Shown here: positions 25,947-34,681 of the stretch, piece by piece
Position numbering within the stretch: position 1 is the first letter of the stretch
How the letters are laid out: every line of letters begins with the position of its first letter
Source: Mycobacterium sp. ACS1612
GTDB lineage: Bacteria; Actinomycetota; Actinomycetes; Mycobacteriales; Mycobacteriaceae
NCBI RefSeq assembly: GCF_001667505.1
Contig: NZ_LZHZ01000067.1
Location: forward strand, 231,975 to 295,974
Direction: 5' to 3'
DNA: 64,000 nt
The notes under the pieces: generated by a model
Seen by the model: only the letters and a program-made list of their open reading frames with translations
Database searches by the model: none
What the model was told of the DNA's origin: nothing
Translations under genes and position numbers: made by a program

Positions 25947-26012
25947 CGCTGGCAATGCGTTTGTTGTAAACGACCGATCCGATAGACCACTGTCGCGAGG
26001 AGCTGCCCCCGG

Positions 26013-27059
26013 ATGATCCACGAGTGCCTAGATCACGGGGCTCAATACGCCTGTCTGGCCGCCAACATCAACTTCAACCTGGAAGGCCTGCGAATCGGCT
26101 TCTGGCAGTTGACGATCGACGGTCTGTCCTGGGGGGCCATCTATGCGTTGGTGGCAGTCGGATACACGCTGGTGTTCGGCGTGCTGCGACTGATCAACTT
26201 CGCGCATTCCGAGATCTTCATGCTCGGCATGTTCGGCGCGTACTTCGCGCTCGACATGATCGTGGGCTTCACGCCGAGCGGCAACGCGTACAGCAAGGGC
26301 GTCGGGCTGACGATCCTGTATCTGGGCGTGGCGATGTTGTTCGCGATGCTCATCTCCGGTTCGGCGGCCGTAGGGCTGGAGTTCATCGCATATCGGCCGC
26401 TGCGAAAACGGGGCGCCCGGTCCCTGACATTCCTGATCACCGCAATCGGTATGTCGTTCGTGCTGCAGGAGTTTGTCCACTTCGTCTTGCCGAAGCTGCT
26501 GAAAGGATACGGCGGCAGCAACGCGCAGCAGCCGATCATTCTGGTGCAGCCCAAGACGCAGTTCACCGTCTTCGGTGCGACGGTTTCCAACATCACCATC
26601 GTGATCATCGTCGCTGCGCTGATCTTCGCCGTGCTGACCGATTTCGCGATCAACCGGACCAAGTTCGGCCGCGGTATTCGCGCGGTCGCCCAGGACCCGA
26701 CGACCGCGACGCTGATGGGGGTGTCGCGCGAACGCATCATCATGACGACGTTTTTGATCGGCGGTCTGCTCGCGGGCGCGGCGGCGCTGCTCTACACGCT
26801 GAAAGTGCCGCAGGGCATCATCTACTCCGGCGGATTCCTATTGGGCATCAAGGCTTTCTCTGCTGCGGTGCTCGGCGGCATCGGCAACCTGCGGGGCGCG
26901 CTGCTCGGCGGTCTACTGCTCGGCATCATGGAGAACTACGGTCAGGCCGTGTTCGGCACGCAGTGGCGCGACGTCGTCGCGTTCGTGCTGCTGGTTCTGG
27001 TGCTGTTGTTCCGGCCGACGGGCATACTCGGTGAGAGCCTCGGGAAGGCACGCGCATGA
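26013..27059 (+). CDS. livH: LIV-type ABC transporter permease LivH
   Basis: First permease of the LIV importer (348 residues, about eight helices). Family landmarks are GAIYALVAVGYTLVFGVLRLINFAHSE near residue 40 (shown in part: GYTLVFGVLRLINFAHSE) and GGLLAGAAALLYTL and AVLGGIGNLRGALLGG near the C-terminus. The N-terminus is about 25 residues longer than in typical LivH. ATG 26013 is preceded by GAGGAG. It overlaps livM at ATGA (27056-27059). Confidence 0.93.
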   Translation: MIHECLDHGAQYACLAANINFNLEGLRIGFWQLTIDGLSWGAIYALVAVGYTLVFGVLRLINFAHSEIFMLGMFGAYFALDMIVGFTPSGNAYSKGVGLTILYLGVAMLFAMLISGSAAVGLEFIAYRPLRKRGARSLTFLITAIGMSFVLQEFVHFVLPKLLKGYGGSNAQQPIILVQPKTQFTVFGATVSNITIVIIVAALIFAVLTDFAINRTKFGRGIRAVAQDPTTATLMGVSRERIIMTTFLIGGLLAGAAALLYTLKVPQGIIYSGGFLLGIKAFSAAVLGGIGNLRGALLGGLLLGIMENYGQAVFGTQWRDVVAFVLLVLVLLFRPTGILGESLGKARA

Positions 27060-28330
27060 AGGGCAAGCGAGGAGCCGAAGGCGGATCGCGCTTTAAGGCG
27101 AAGCGAGGAGCCGAAGGCGGATCGCGCTTTAAGGCGAAGCGAGGAGCCGAAGGCGGATCGCGCATTACGTCTGTGTTGGCCCCGGGCGACGGCCTGCGCA
27201 ACTGGTGGGACGGATTGTCGCGGGCGCAGAAGTGGATTTTCGGCGCCCTGCTGTTCGGTGCACTCGCCCTGTTACCGCTCTACACGCCGCCGTTCTTCAA
27301 CACACCGGGCATCAGCTTCGGCGGCACCATGGCGCAGTTCGCGATGGTGGCGATCATCGCGATCGGCCTCAATGTCGTCGTCGGCCAGGCTGGTCTGCTC
27401 GACTTGGGCTACGTCGGGTTCTACGCGGTCGGCGCGTACACGGTCGCCTTGCTCACCAGCCCGGACAGCCCGTGGAACAAGGTAGGGCCCGACGGTTGGT
27501 TCAGTGCGCCGTGGGCCTGGTTGGCGTGCGTGCCGCTGGCGATGGCTATGACGGCGCTGGCAGGTTTGATTCTCGGCACCCCGACGCTGCGGTTGCGCGG
27601 TGACTATCTGGCCATCGTGACGCTGGGCTTCGGCGAGATCATCCGACTGATGGCCGACAACCTTTCCGACATCACCAACGGCCCACGCGGTCTGAACGAG
27701 GTTGCCTACCCGCGGTTGGGGGAGAGCGAGAGGCTGCCCGAAGGCGTGTTCTCCAACGGCAACTCCACGGGCGCCGCCAACTACGGAACCTGGTGGTTCT
27801 GGCTCGGGCTGGTGCTGATAGTGGTGATTCTGCTGTTGGTCGGCAACCTGGAACGCAGCAGGGTAGGCCGCGCGTGGGTGGCGATCCGTGAGGACGAGGA
27901 CGCCGCAGAAGTGATGGGCGTCAACACGTTCCGCTTCAAACTGTGGGCGTTCGTGATGGGTGCGGCGATTGGCGGGCTGTCCGGCGCGCTGTACGCGGGC
28001 CAGGTGCAGTACGTCGCGCCCCCGACGTTCAACATCATCAACTCGATGCTGTTCCTGTGTGCGGTGGTGCTCGGCGGCCAGGGCAACAAGTTGGGCGTGA
28101 TCTTCGGCGCGTTCATCATCGTGTACCTGCCGAACCGGTTGCTCGGCGTGCACTTCCTCGGCATCAACCTCGGCGACTTGAAGTATTTGTTCTTCGGATT
28201 GGCGTTGGTGGTCATGATGATCTTCCGGCCGGAGGGGCTGTTCCCCGTCCGCCAGCAGTTGTTGGCGTATGGCAAGGCGGCACGAGAGTTGCTGAGAACC
28301 CCGCCCGGTGAGAAGGAGCCGGCCCAATGA
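27056..28330 (+). CDS. livM: LIV-type ABC transporter permease LivM with repeat-encoded N-terminal extension
   Basis: Second permease of the LIV importer (424 residues). The body from about residue 40 is standard LivM: about nine helices, the motif VVVGQAGLLDLGYVGFYAVG, and DYLAIVTLGFGEIIRL. Residues 3-35 are unusual: the 12-residue unit KRGAEGGSRFKA occurs twice plus a partial third copy, encoded by the 36-bp tandem repeat at 27065-27163. The strongly basic tail precedes the first helix. The coupled start (ATGA with livH) is kept, so the repeat seems to have been inserted right behind the start codon. A GTG at VLAPGDG would be a repeat-free alternative. Confidence 0.92.
   Translation: MKGKRGAEGGSRFKAKRGAEGGSRFKAKRGAEGGSRITSVLAPGDGLRNWWDGLSRAQKWIFGALLFGALALLPLYTPPFFNTPGISFGGTMAQFAMVAIIAIGLNVVVGQAGLLDLGYVGFYAVGAYTVALLTSPDSPWNKVGPDGWFSAPWAWLACVPLAMAMTALAGLILGTPTLRLRGDYLAIVTLGFGEIIRLMADNLSDITNGPRGLNEVAYPRLGESERLPEGVFSNGNSTGAANYGTWWFWLGLVLIVVILLLVGNLERSRVGRAWVAIREDEDAAEVMGVNTFRFKLWAFVMGAAIGGLSGALYAGQVQYVAPPTFNIINSMLFLCAVVLGGQGNKLGVIFGAFIIVYLPNRLLGVHFLGINLGDLKYLFFGLALVVMMIFRPEGLFPVRQQLLAYGKAARELLRTPPGEKEPAQ
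27065..27163 (+). repeat. 36-bp tandem repeat, 2.75 copies, at the livH/livM junction
   Basis: The unit starts AAGCGAGGAGCCGAAGGCGG and ends CTTTAAGGCG. Copies are 27065-27100, 27101-27136 and a 27-bp partial 27137-27163, with no mismatches. It begins six bases after the livM start codon and stays in frame. Confidence 0.97.
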
Positions 28331-29154
28331 CGATCGAGGACCTGGCGGGCGTCCACCGCGAAATTCACGCCGCCGAAGGCGAAACACTCCTGGAGACACT
28401 GGAGTTGACCGTGAAATTCGGCGGTCTGGTCGCGCTTGATTCGGTCAGTTTCAACATCAAACGCGGTGAGATCCTCGGGCTGATCGGTCCGAACGGCGCG
28501 GGCAAGACCACCTGCTTCAACGCGATCACCGGGGTGTACCGCCCGAGTTCGGGCTCGGTGATCTTCGACGGGGCGCCGCTGGGGCGGATCAAACGTCACC
28601 AGATCACCCGCAAGGGCATCGCCCGCACCTTCCAGAACATCCGGTTGTGGGGCGAGATGACCGCGCTCGAAAACGTCGTCGTTGCAACCGATGCGCGGCA
28701 CAAGACGTCGGTGCCCGGCGCGCTCGTGCGGACCCCGCGGCATCGGCGCGAAGAGAAGACCGCGATCGAACGCGCCGCGGCGCTACTGCACTTTGTCGGC
28801 ATCGCCCATCGCGGCGAGGAGAAAGCCAAGAACCTGCCGTACGGCGACCAGCGCAGGCTCGAGATCGCCCGCGCTTTGGCCACCGAGCCCAAACTGCTGT
28901 GCCTCGACGAACCGGCCGCCGGGTTCAACCCGAGCGAGAAGGCGGCGCTGATCGAGTTGATCCGCAAGATCCGCGACGATGGCTACACCGTGCTGCTGAT
29001 CGAACACGACATGCGGTTGGTGATGGGGGTGACTGACCGGATCGTGGTGCTCGAATTCGGGCGCAAGATCGCCGACGGCCTACCGCACGAGATCCGCGAA
29101 GACCCGAAGGTCATCGCCGCCTACCTGGGGGTGCCTGATGACACTATCCACTGA
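28327..29154 (+). CDS. livG: LIV-type ABC transporter ATP-binding protein LivG
   Basis: First ATPase of the LIV importer (275 residues). Walker A is GPNGAGKTTCFNAITG. The signature is the LivG-typical degenerate form LPYGDQRRLEIARAL, and Walker B LLCLDEPAAGFNPSE and switch His in IEHDMRLVMG are intact. About 17 extra residues precede the usual start (first core residues TLELTVKFGGLVALD). It overlaps livM by 4 bp (ATGA) and livF by 17 bp, so all four genes are translationally linked. Confidence 0.95.
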   Translation: MTIEDLAGVHREIHAAEGETLLETLELTVKFGGLVALDSVSFNIKRGEILGLIGPNGAGKTTCFNAITGVYRPSSGSVIFDGAPLGRIKRHQITRKGIARTFQNIRLWGEMTALENVVVATDARHKTSVPGALVRTPRHRREEKTAIERAAALLHFVGIAHRGEEKAKNLPYGDQRRLEIARALATEPKLLCLDEPAAGFNPSEKAALIELIRKIRDDGYTVLLIEHDMRLVMGVTDRIVVLEFGRKIADGLPHEIREDPKVIAAYLGVPDDTIH

Positions 29155-29884
29155 AACATCCCGCCCGGTGCTGCTGGAGGCGCGCGACGTCGTGGTGCAC
29201 TATGGCCGCATCAAGGCGCTGCACGGCGTGTCCCTGGTGGTGCGTGAAGGCGAACTCGTCACGCTGCTCGGTTCGAACGGCGCGGGCAAAACCACGATGA
29301 TGCGGGCCATTTCGGGCCTGCGGCCGCTCACCTCGGGCTCGGTGTGGTTCGACGGGCAGGACATCAGCCGGGTCAAGGCGCACAAGCGGGTGAGCGACGG
29401 GCTGATCCAGGCGCCGGAGGGCCGCGGCGTCTTTCCCGGTATGACCGTCACTGAGAACATCGAAATGGGTTGCTACGGGCGCAAATTCGGGTCCCGCGCC
29501 GAGCACAATGAGCGGCTCGACTGGGTGCTGGAGACATTCCCGAGGCTGGCCGAACGCAAGAATCAGGTCGGCGGCACGCTGTCCGGCGGCGAGCAGCAGA
29601 TGCTGGCGATCGGGCGCGCGTTGATGGCCCGACCGAAGGTGCTGCTGCTCGACGAACCGTCGATGGGCCTGGCGCCGATGGTGATATCGCAGATCTTCAA
29701 GATCATCGCCGAGATCAACTCGCAGGGCACCACGGTGCTGTTGGTCGAGCAGAACGCGCAGCAGGCGCTCAGTAGGTCGGATCGGGCCTACATTCTGGAG
29801 ACCGGCGAGATCACCAGGGAGGGCAACGCGCGAGACTTGCTGGACGACGACAGTATTCGCGCGGCGTACCTCGGCGTGGCCTAG
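29138..29884 (+). CDS. livF: LIV-type ABC transporter ATP-binding protein LivF
   Basis: Second ATPase of the LIV importer (248 residues), last gene of the operon. Walker A is GSNGAGKTTMMRAISG, the signature LSGGEQQMLAIGRAL, Walker B VLLLDEPSMGLAPM and the switch residue region VLLVEQNAQQAL, with Gln in place of His as is common in LivF. It overlaps livG by 17 bp. The next gene converges from the other strand 4 bp beyond the stop. Confidence 0.95.
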   Translation: MTLSTETSRPVLLEARDVVVHYGRIKALHGVSLVVREGELVTLLGSNGAGKTTMMRAISGLRPLTSGSVWFDGQDISRVKAHKRVSDGLIQAPEGRGVFPGMTVTENIEMGCYGRKFGSRAEHNERLDWVLETFPRLAERKNQVGGTLSGGEQQMLAIGRALMARPKVLLLDEPSMGLAPMVISQIFKIIAEINSQGTTVLLVEQNAQQALSRSDRAYILETGEITREGNARDLLDDDSIRAAYLGVA

Positions 29885-29888
29885 CCGC

Positions 29889-30116
29889 TCACCGGGAGAT
29901 ACGAAACCGCTTCAGCCGGCCCGTCACACCGGACACCAGCTCGACGTTTCTGCGCGGAACGCCGAAATGCTCGGCGAGCAGTTTCGTCACGGCCTCGTTC
30001 GCCTTACCGTCGACCGCCCGCTCGCGGACATAGATGGTCAGCGCCTCGGGGGCGGTTTCGACGAGCGGGCCCTTCTTGCTGCCGGGTTTGACTCTGACGA
30101 CAACGGTCTCGGTCAC
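29889..30116 (-). CDS. DUF167 (YggU-like) small protein
   Basis: A 75-residue protein of the DUF167/YggU family: VVRVKPGSKKGP at the N-terminus, the central RAVDGKANEAVTKLLAEHF and the closing SGVTGRLKRFRI are the family signature. Structures in the family show a small alpha/beta fold; the function is unknown, with nucleic-acid binding often suggested. It overlaps the upstream hypothetical gene by 4 bp. Confidence 0.9.
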   Translation of the reverse strand: MTETVVVRVKPGSKKGPLVETAPEALTIYVRERAVDGKANEAVTKLLAEHFGVPRRNVELVSGVTGRLKRFRISR

Positions 30117-30430
30117 TGCCGGGCCGCGCGCGCTTCGAGTGCGTCCAGCACACCGACTTGCTCGGGCGGCACGCCGATGTGCATGACCACATCGTCACCG
30201 AGCGGCTCGAACTGGAACGTGAAGAAGGAGCAGCATTCGTTCTCGCGGCGGGCCAGGTCTCGTGCGGGTGCCTCGACGATGCGCCGCAGGACCAACTCCA
30301 AAAGCGTGGGCGCGCGGCGGTCGGCGCGCACGACGAACGTGAACAGCTCATCGAACTCCGCGACCCGCAGCGGACGGTCGCTCGTCGGCAGCGTGCACGC
30401 GTCCGGCGCCCAATCCTCGGGGACCGTCAT
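30113..30430 (-). CDS. Conserved-looking hypothetical protein with a Cys-Cys motif
   Basis: A 105-residue soluble protein that I do not recognise. It contains RRENECCSFFTFQFEP at about residues 60-75, so adjacent Cys in a short hydrophobic strand; this recalls small metal- or redox-linked proteins, but no family can be named with confidence. Its ATG overlaps the stop of the TIGR02206-like gene (ATGA) and its own stop overlaps DUF167, so it is the middle gene of a tight operon. Confidence 0.75.
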   Translation of the reverse strand: MTVPEDWAPDACTLPTSDRPLRVAEFDELFTFVVRADRRAPTLLELVLRRIVEAPARDLARRENECCSFFTFQFEPLGDDVVMHIGVPPEQVGVLDALEARAARQ

Positions 30431-31116
30431 GATCTGAGGCTAACTCGATGCACCCAGGGCCAGGTCATCAACGCCCACACGAGCGCCACCAGCGTCCCGG
30501 CGACGAAGATGTACCACGGCCATGGGCCCATCACGTCCAGCAGCGACGACGTGGACGGCTTGTGGTTGAGGAAGCCGTAATTGGTTCCCGCGAGGCGGTT
30601 GAACACAAAAGTCACCGTCGCCCACACCAGCGTGACAGCGGCGGCGAACCGGTAGCTGTGCCAATCCGGGCGCATCCCGCGGCCCCAGGTGAGATAGATG
30701 GCCGCCCAGACCACCAACAGGTGAATCGCCCAGAACGCCAGAAACTGATAGTGCGGAAAGTCGGGGCTCTGCAGCGCAGGCGAGATCAACGCCTGGGTGC
30801 TCAACACCAGGCCCCAGTAGTAGGTCAACACATAAGCCCACTGCTTACGTGACCATAGCGCATACGCGGCGACCATGGTCGCCAGGTCGGTCAACTGCAG
30901 CGGCACCGAGTCCAGCGTCGGCGGACTCAGCACGTAGATCAGGATCGCCGCATAGATCAGCGCCGTCACCGCGCCCAGCACGCGGCCGAGTCGGCGCGCC
31001 TGCTGCTCGGTCTGCCTGCGCCCCAGCCACACCAACAGCACAACGCCGAGCACAAACACCGCAATGACGACCCAATGTGACGGGCCGTAGGCCGTGAATT
31101 TCCCTGCCGCGAGCAT
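30427..31116 (-). CDS. TIGR02206-type integral membrane protein (YwaF-like)
   Basis: A 229-residue membrane protein with about seven helices. The pattern PLQLTDLATMVAAYAL near residue 78 and the late NRLAGTNYGFLNHKP followed by MGPWPWYI are typical of TIGR02206/YwaF proteins of unknown function. The start is placed at ATG 31116, 5 bp after the lactonase stop; the longer frame to 31170 lies within the upstream gene. Same operon as the two small genes downstream. Confidence 0.85.
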   Translation of the reverse strand: MLAAGKFTAYGPSHWVVIAVFVLGVVLLVWLGRRQTEQQARRLGRVLGAVTALIYAAILIYVLSPPTLDSVPLQLTDLATMVAAYALWSRKQWAYVLTYYWGLVLSTQALISPALQSPDFPHYQFLAFWAIHLLVVWAAIYLTWGRGMRPDWHSYRFAAAVTLVWATVTFVFNRLAGTNYGFLNHKPSTSSLLDVMGPWPWYIFVAGTLVALVWALMTWPWVHRVSLRS

Positions 31117-31121
31117 CGCGT

Positions 31122-31949
31122 TCAGGGTGAGCAGGCGCCTGGCACGTCGACGCGCGCCTGCATGATCCAACCGGTGGACTCACCCTTCACGAGTCCCTCG
31201 ACCGTCGTGTCGTCGATCACCATGTACAGCGTGCGCCCGTCTGCGCCGCCGAGGGCGGGCGCGACCGCCCAACCACGCGCGATCCCGACCCGATGAGTTA
31301 TGTTGCCGCCGGCGGTGATTCGGAGAAACTCGCCGGAGTCGTAGCAGCCGACCCACACTGCGCCCTCGACATCGACGCAAAGACCGTCAGGATGGCGCTG
31401 CGCGCCGAGGTCCGCGAACACCGCCGGGTCGCCGAGGCCGCCGTCGGCCTCGACGGGGAAGGCGAGAATCCGTGAGCCGCCCGTCTCGCTGACGACGAGC
31501 GTCGCGCCATCGGGCAACTGCCCGATGCCGTTGGGCACCGTCATCCCAGACGCGACGACCCTCACCTGGCCGCCGGCGTCGAGCAGGCCGATACCGCCCT
31601 GCGCCGCGTACAGGTCGACGTATCCGCGACCGTCGGGCGTGATCAGCAGGTCGTTGGTCATCCCCGCGACGCCACTGAGGTCGTACGTGGCGACGATCCG
31701 GCCGTCCGGATCGACGTGGTAGACCTTCGCGTCGAACAGCGTTGACACCACCAGCGTTCCGTCGGGCAGCCAGCCCAGGCCCGACGCCCGCGGTACCTCG
31801 GCCTCGGCGCGCAGATCGCCTGAATCACCGGCGGAGTACACCTTTCCCGCCGGTCCGTCAGTGAACCAAAGCCGCCCGTCGTGCCATCGAGGTCCTTCGC
31901 CGTAGACGATTCCGTCTACGAAGGGGAGCGGTTCGATGACGTGTGTCAT
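31122..31949 (-). CDS. SMP-30/gluconolactonase-family beta-propeller protein
   Basis: A 275-residue calcium-dependent lactonase-like six-bladed propeller. Landmarks: the metal Glu in YGEGPRWHDGRLWFTD, NDLLITPDGRGYV for the Asn ligand, and HPDGLCVDVEGAVWVGCYD for the Asp region. Family members hydrolyse sugar lactones or other lactones; the substrate is unknown. It heads the minus-strand group 31949 to 29889. A short gap (31950-32030) separates it from the thiolase gene. Confidence 0.9.
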   Translation of the reverse strand: MTHVIEPLPFVDGIVYGEGPRWHDGRLWFTDGPAGKVYSAGDSGDLRAEAEVPRASGLGWLPDGTLVVSTLFDAKVYHVDPDGRIVATYDLSGVAGMTNDLLITPDGRGYVDLYAAQGGIGLLDAGGQVRVVASGMTVPNGIGQLPDGATLVVSETGGSRILAFPVEADGGLGDPAVFADLGAQRHPDGLCVDVEGAVWVGCYDSGEFLRITAGGNITHRVGIARGWAVAPALGGADGRTLYMVIDDTTVEGLVKGESTGWIMQARVDVPGACSP

Positions 31950-32030
31950 TGCCTCACATGCTCGCCGAACGTGAGCTTGCGTGTCAGATTTCTCGAAAAT
32001 CTCGATCAGAAGTTCACTTTCGGGTGCAGG

Positions 32031-33227
32031 CTAGCGGGCGACGATCACCGAAGACCCGTGCCCGAACAGACCCTGATTTGCGGTGACGCCGACGGTGGCG
32101 CCCTCGACCTGGCGACCGGTGGCCTGACCCTTCAGTTGCCACGTCAGCTCGCACACCTGGGCGATTGCCTGCGCAGGGATCGCCTCCCCGAAACAGGCCA
32201 ACCCTCCCGACGCGTTGACTGGGATGCGGCCCCCGACCGCTGTTGCGCCACTACGCAACAACTGTTCGGCCTCGCCCTTGGGACACAGGCCGAGGTGCTC
32301 ATACCAGTCGAGTTCCAACGCGGTGGACAGGTCGTAGACCTCCGCCAACGAGAGGTCCTCGGGGCCGATGCCTGCCTCGGTGTAAGCGGCGTCGAGGATC
32401 TGATCCTTGAACACGCGCTCCGGCGCGGCCACTACGGCGGTGGAATCCGTTGCGATATCCGGCAATTCGGGCAGGTGCTGTGGGTACTTCGGCGTCACCG
32501 TCGACACCGCGCGCACCGACGGCACACCCTCGAGCGAACCCAGGTGTTTCCTGGTGAACTCCGCGCTGGCCACGATCAACGCGGCCGCGCCGTCCGACGT
32601 CGCGCAAATGTCAAGCAGCCGTAGCGGATCCGAAACGACCGGGCTGGCCAGCACGTCCTCGACGGAGGCTTCCTTGCGGTAGCGCGCGTTCGGATTGTTC
32701 AGTCCGTGCCGCGAGTTCTTCACCTTCACCGCCGCGAAGTCCTCGAGCGTCGCGCCGTAGAGATCCATCCGGCGACGGGCCAGTAGCGCGAAGTACACGG
32801 TGTTGGTCGCACCGATCAGATGGAACCGTTGCCAGTCGGGATCGTTCTTGCGCTCGCCACCGACCGGCGCAAAGAATCCCTTCGGTGTGGTGTCGGCGCC
32901 GATCACCAACGCGACGTCACAGAAGCCGGCCAGGATCTGGGCGCGGGCGCTCTGCAACGCCTGAGATCCGCTGGCGCAGGCGGCATATGACGATGACACC
33001 GGCACACCGTTCCAGCCCAACTTCTGCGCGAACGTCGACCCGGCGACGAAGCCGGGGTAGCCGTTGCGGATCGTGTCCGCGCCGGCGACCAGTTGGATCT
33101 GTCGCCAGTCCAGGCCCGCCTCGGCCAGTGCGGCCCGCGCGGCCACTACGCCGTATTCGGTGAAATCGCGTCCCCACTTGCCCCACGGGTGCATGCCCGC
33201 GCCGAGGATGTAAAGCGGCTCAGGCAT
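32031..33227 (-). CDS. Thiolase-like lipid-transfer protein (Rv1627c type)
   Basis: A 398-residue protein of the thiolase superfamily, SCP-x/Ltp branch. The nucleophile-region Cys is in YAACASGSQAL, SRHGLNNP occupies the thiolase HG position, and NASGGLACFGEAIPAQA is the C-terminal block. It is paired with a DUF35 protein, as in Ltp2-ChsH2-type aldolase complexes of sterol side-chain removal, so an acyl-CoA C-C cleaving role is plausible. ATG 33227 has GGAGG; the frame is open to 33296. It overlaps the DUF35 stop by 8 bp. Gene order equals Rv1627c. Confidence 0.9.
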   Translation of the reverse strand: MPEPLYILGAGMHPWGKWGRDFTEYGVVAARAALAEAGLDWRQIQLVAGADTIRNGYPGFVAGSTFAQKLGWNGVPVSSSYAACASGSQALQSARAQILAGFCDVALVIGADTTPKGFFAPVGGERKNDPDWQRFHLIGATNTVYFALLARRRMDLYGATLEDFAAVKVKNSRHGLNNPNARYRKEASVEDVLASPVVSDPLRLLDICATSDGAAALIVASAEFTRKHLGSLEGVPSVRAVSTVTPKYPQHLPELPDIATDSTAVVAAPERVFKDQILDAAYTEAGIGPEDLSLAEVYDLSTALELDWYEHLGLCPKGEAEQLLRSGATAVGGRIPVNASGGLACFGEAIPAQAIAQVCELTWQLKGQATGRQVEGATVGVTANQGLFGHGSSVIVAR

Positions 33228-33660
33228 CAGCGATCCTCCATGCGTGCACGACCCGTTCGACCCCGTCGTCGTCGACGAACAACGCCATGGTGGCAAGTTC
33301 CATCTCCATGCCGACCTTCAGGTCGGCCGCGAGCGTGCCCTCCACCACCTTGCCGAGCACGATCAGGCCCTCGTCGGCCAGTTGCACGGCGGCCACGGCG
33401 AACGGTTCGAACGGATCCGGCGACGGATACGGCGGCGGCGGGGCGTACCGGTTCTCGGTGTAGCTCCACAGCGTGCCGCGCCGCGAGAGCGGCACCTGCG
33501 CAAGCTCGTCGCCGTCACAAGCGGGGTTGGGACAGTTGTTGGCCCGTGGCGGAAAGACGTAGGTGCCGCACAGATGACACTTGCCGCCAATCAAATATGG
33601 CTGGCCAGACGCGTCGGTGGCGAACCACCCGTCGATCGCGGGCTGCGTGGAAGCTGACAC
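33220..33660 (-). CDS. DUF35 OB-fold/zinc-ribbon partner protein (Rv1628c type)
   Basis: A 146-residue acyl-CoA-associated OB-fold protein. The N-terminal zinc ribbon has CHLCG and CPNPAC about 18 residues apart, and the OB domain follows with FAVAAVQLADEGLIVLGKV. Such proteins form complexes with thiolase-like enzymes encoded next door. GTG 33660 (VSASTQPAIDGW) is chosen because the longer open frame to 34029 runs antisense through the next gene. It overlaps the thiolase start. Confidence 0.9.
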   Translation of the reverse strand: MSASTQPAIDGWFATDASGQPYLIGGKCHLCGTYVFPPRANNCPNPACDGDELAQVPLSRRGTLWSYTENRYAPPPPYPSPDPFEPFAVAAVQLADEGLIVLGKVVEGTLAADLKVGMEMELATMALFVDDDGVERVVHAWRIADA

Positions 33661-33856
33661 CCGGTCAGCGTACCGAGTTACGACGCAAAACTGAAACGTG
33701 TTCCAGTTCCGACAGATGGGGTAGTCGACTATCCCACCCTTGGCAGCCCGCGTCGCTGACGATTTCTCTGGACTTGGGATCGGTAGTCCCGGCCACCGTC
33801 TGTACTGACCGCATATCCGCGACCGAAATGGCCGCCTGAAAGATTCGGAGACATCG

Positions 33857-34231
33857 ATGGGACTGTTCGACAAGGCAAAGAAGGCAGCGCAGCAGGCGCT
33901 CGCGCAGCCGCAGCAGGGCGACGGCATGGTGCACGTCAAGGGTGCAGGCGCAATGATGAACCCGGCCATGTTCGGCGGCCCGTCGACGCAGTCGGTGGCC
34001 ACGGACGACCCGATCTGGCGGCCCATCAACGGTATTTCGCTACAGGACTACGCCGATCTGGCCCGTCAGGCGCAGGCCCGCAAAATCAACAACGAGGCGG
34101 ACATGATCACGCTGGCGCGTGAGCGCGGGTGGGACCCCGCGGACACCAAGGCCGCGCTCGACGGCTGGGTGCAGCGGATGGGCCAGTCGATGGCCGTCGG
34201 TCAGCAGTTCCGCAAGTTGCTCGGCTACTGA
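33857..34231 (+). CDS. Hypothetical protein, start of a two-gene unit
   Basis: A 124-residue soluble protein, not recognised. The N-terminus is an amphipathic lysine/alanine helix (MGLFDKAKKAAQQALAQP), then a Gly/Met-rich linker and a helical C-half including ISLQDYADLARQAQARKI and GWDPADTKAALDGWVQRMG. It looks like a conserved actinobacterial helper or regulator rather than an enzyme. The next gene starts 13 bp after the stop and is probably co-expressed. It is divergent from the DUF35/thiolase pair. Confidence 0.7.
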   Translation: MGLFDKAKKAAQQALAQPQQGDGMVHVKGAGAMMNPAMFGGPSTQSVATDDPIWRPINGISLQDYADLARQAQARKINNEADMITLARERGWDPADTKAALDGWVQRMGQSMAVGQQFRKLLGY

Positions 34232-34244
34232 CGGGGACGAATCG

Positions 34245-34681
34245 ATGCCCAACCCGTTCAAGGACTGGGCGCGGATGTACGGCGCCAACAAGCAGTACCT
34301 GGAATCACAGGGTCGTCCGTCGTCGTTCCTCGGCCAGATCGCCGACATTCCCAACCGGATTCATGAAACGGCCGACGCCAGCGAGCTCGGCGTCAAGATG
34401 ATCCGGCACGCGCAGTTGATGAACGGCGCCGGCCTACCTGCCACCGTCACCGTCGACGGCGTGTGGCAGGTCGGCTCGTATCTGAACACGTCGCCGGTGG
34501 TGCGGATGCAGGTGCGGGTCGAGCGCGCCGACGGCACGCCGCCCTACGGCGCGGTCTTCGACGACGTGTCGCGGATATGCACATGGCCCGAATACAGCCG
34601 GGCGTAACACTCGCGGTGTACGTCGATCCGCAGGATCCCTTCGACATGACGGTCGACTGGATCCGCACCGGTCAGCTGTAG
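34245..34681 (+). pseudogene. Hypothetical gene with a probable -1 base frameshift near 34571
   Basis: The first frame runs from ATG 34245 to a TAA at 34605-34607 (120 residues, MPNPFKDWARMYGANKQ to EYSRA). A better ending lies in another frame: from about 34572 it reads ADMHMARIQPGVTLAVYVDP and continues to TAG 34681. Joining AVFDDV to VADMHMARIQPG needs one extra base at about 34571-34574, giving a 145-residue product with a natural C-terminal beta strand region. So this is either a decayed gene, a sequencing error or a recoded gene. Function unknown. It shares 10 bp with the convergent hydrolase. Confidence 0.65.
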
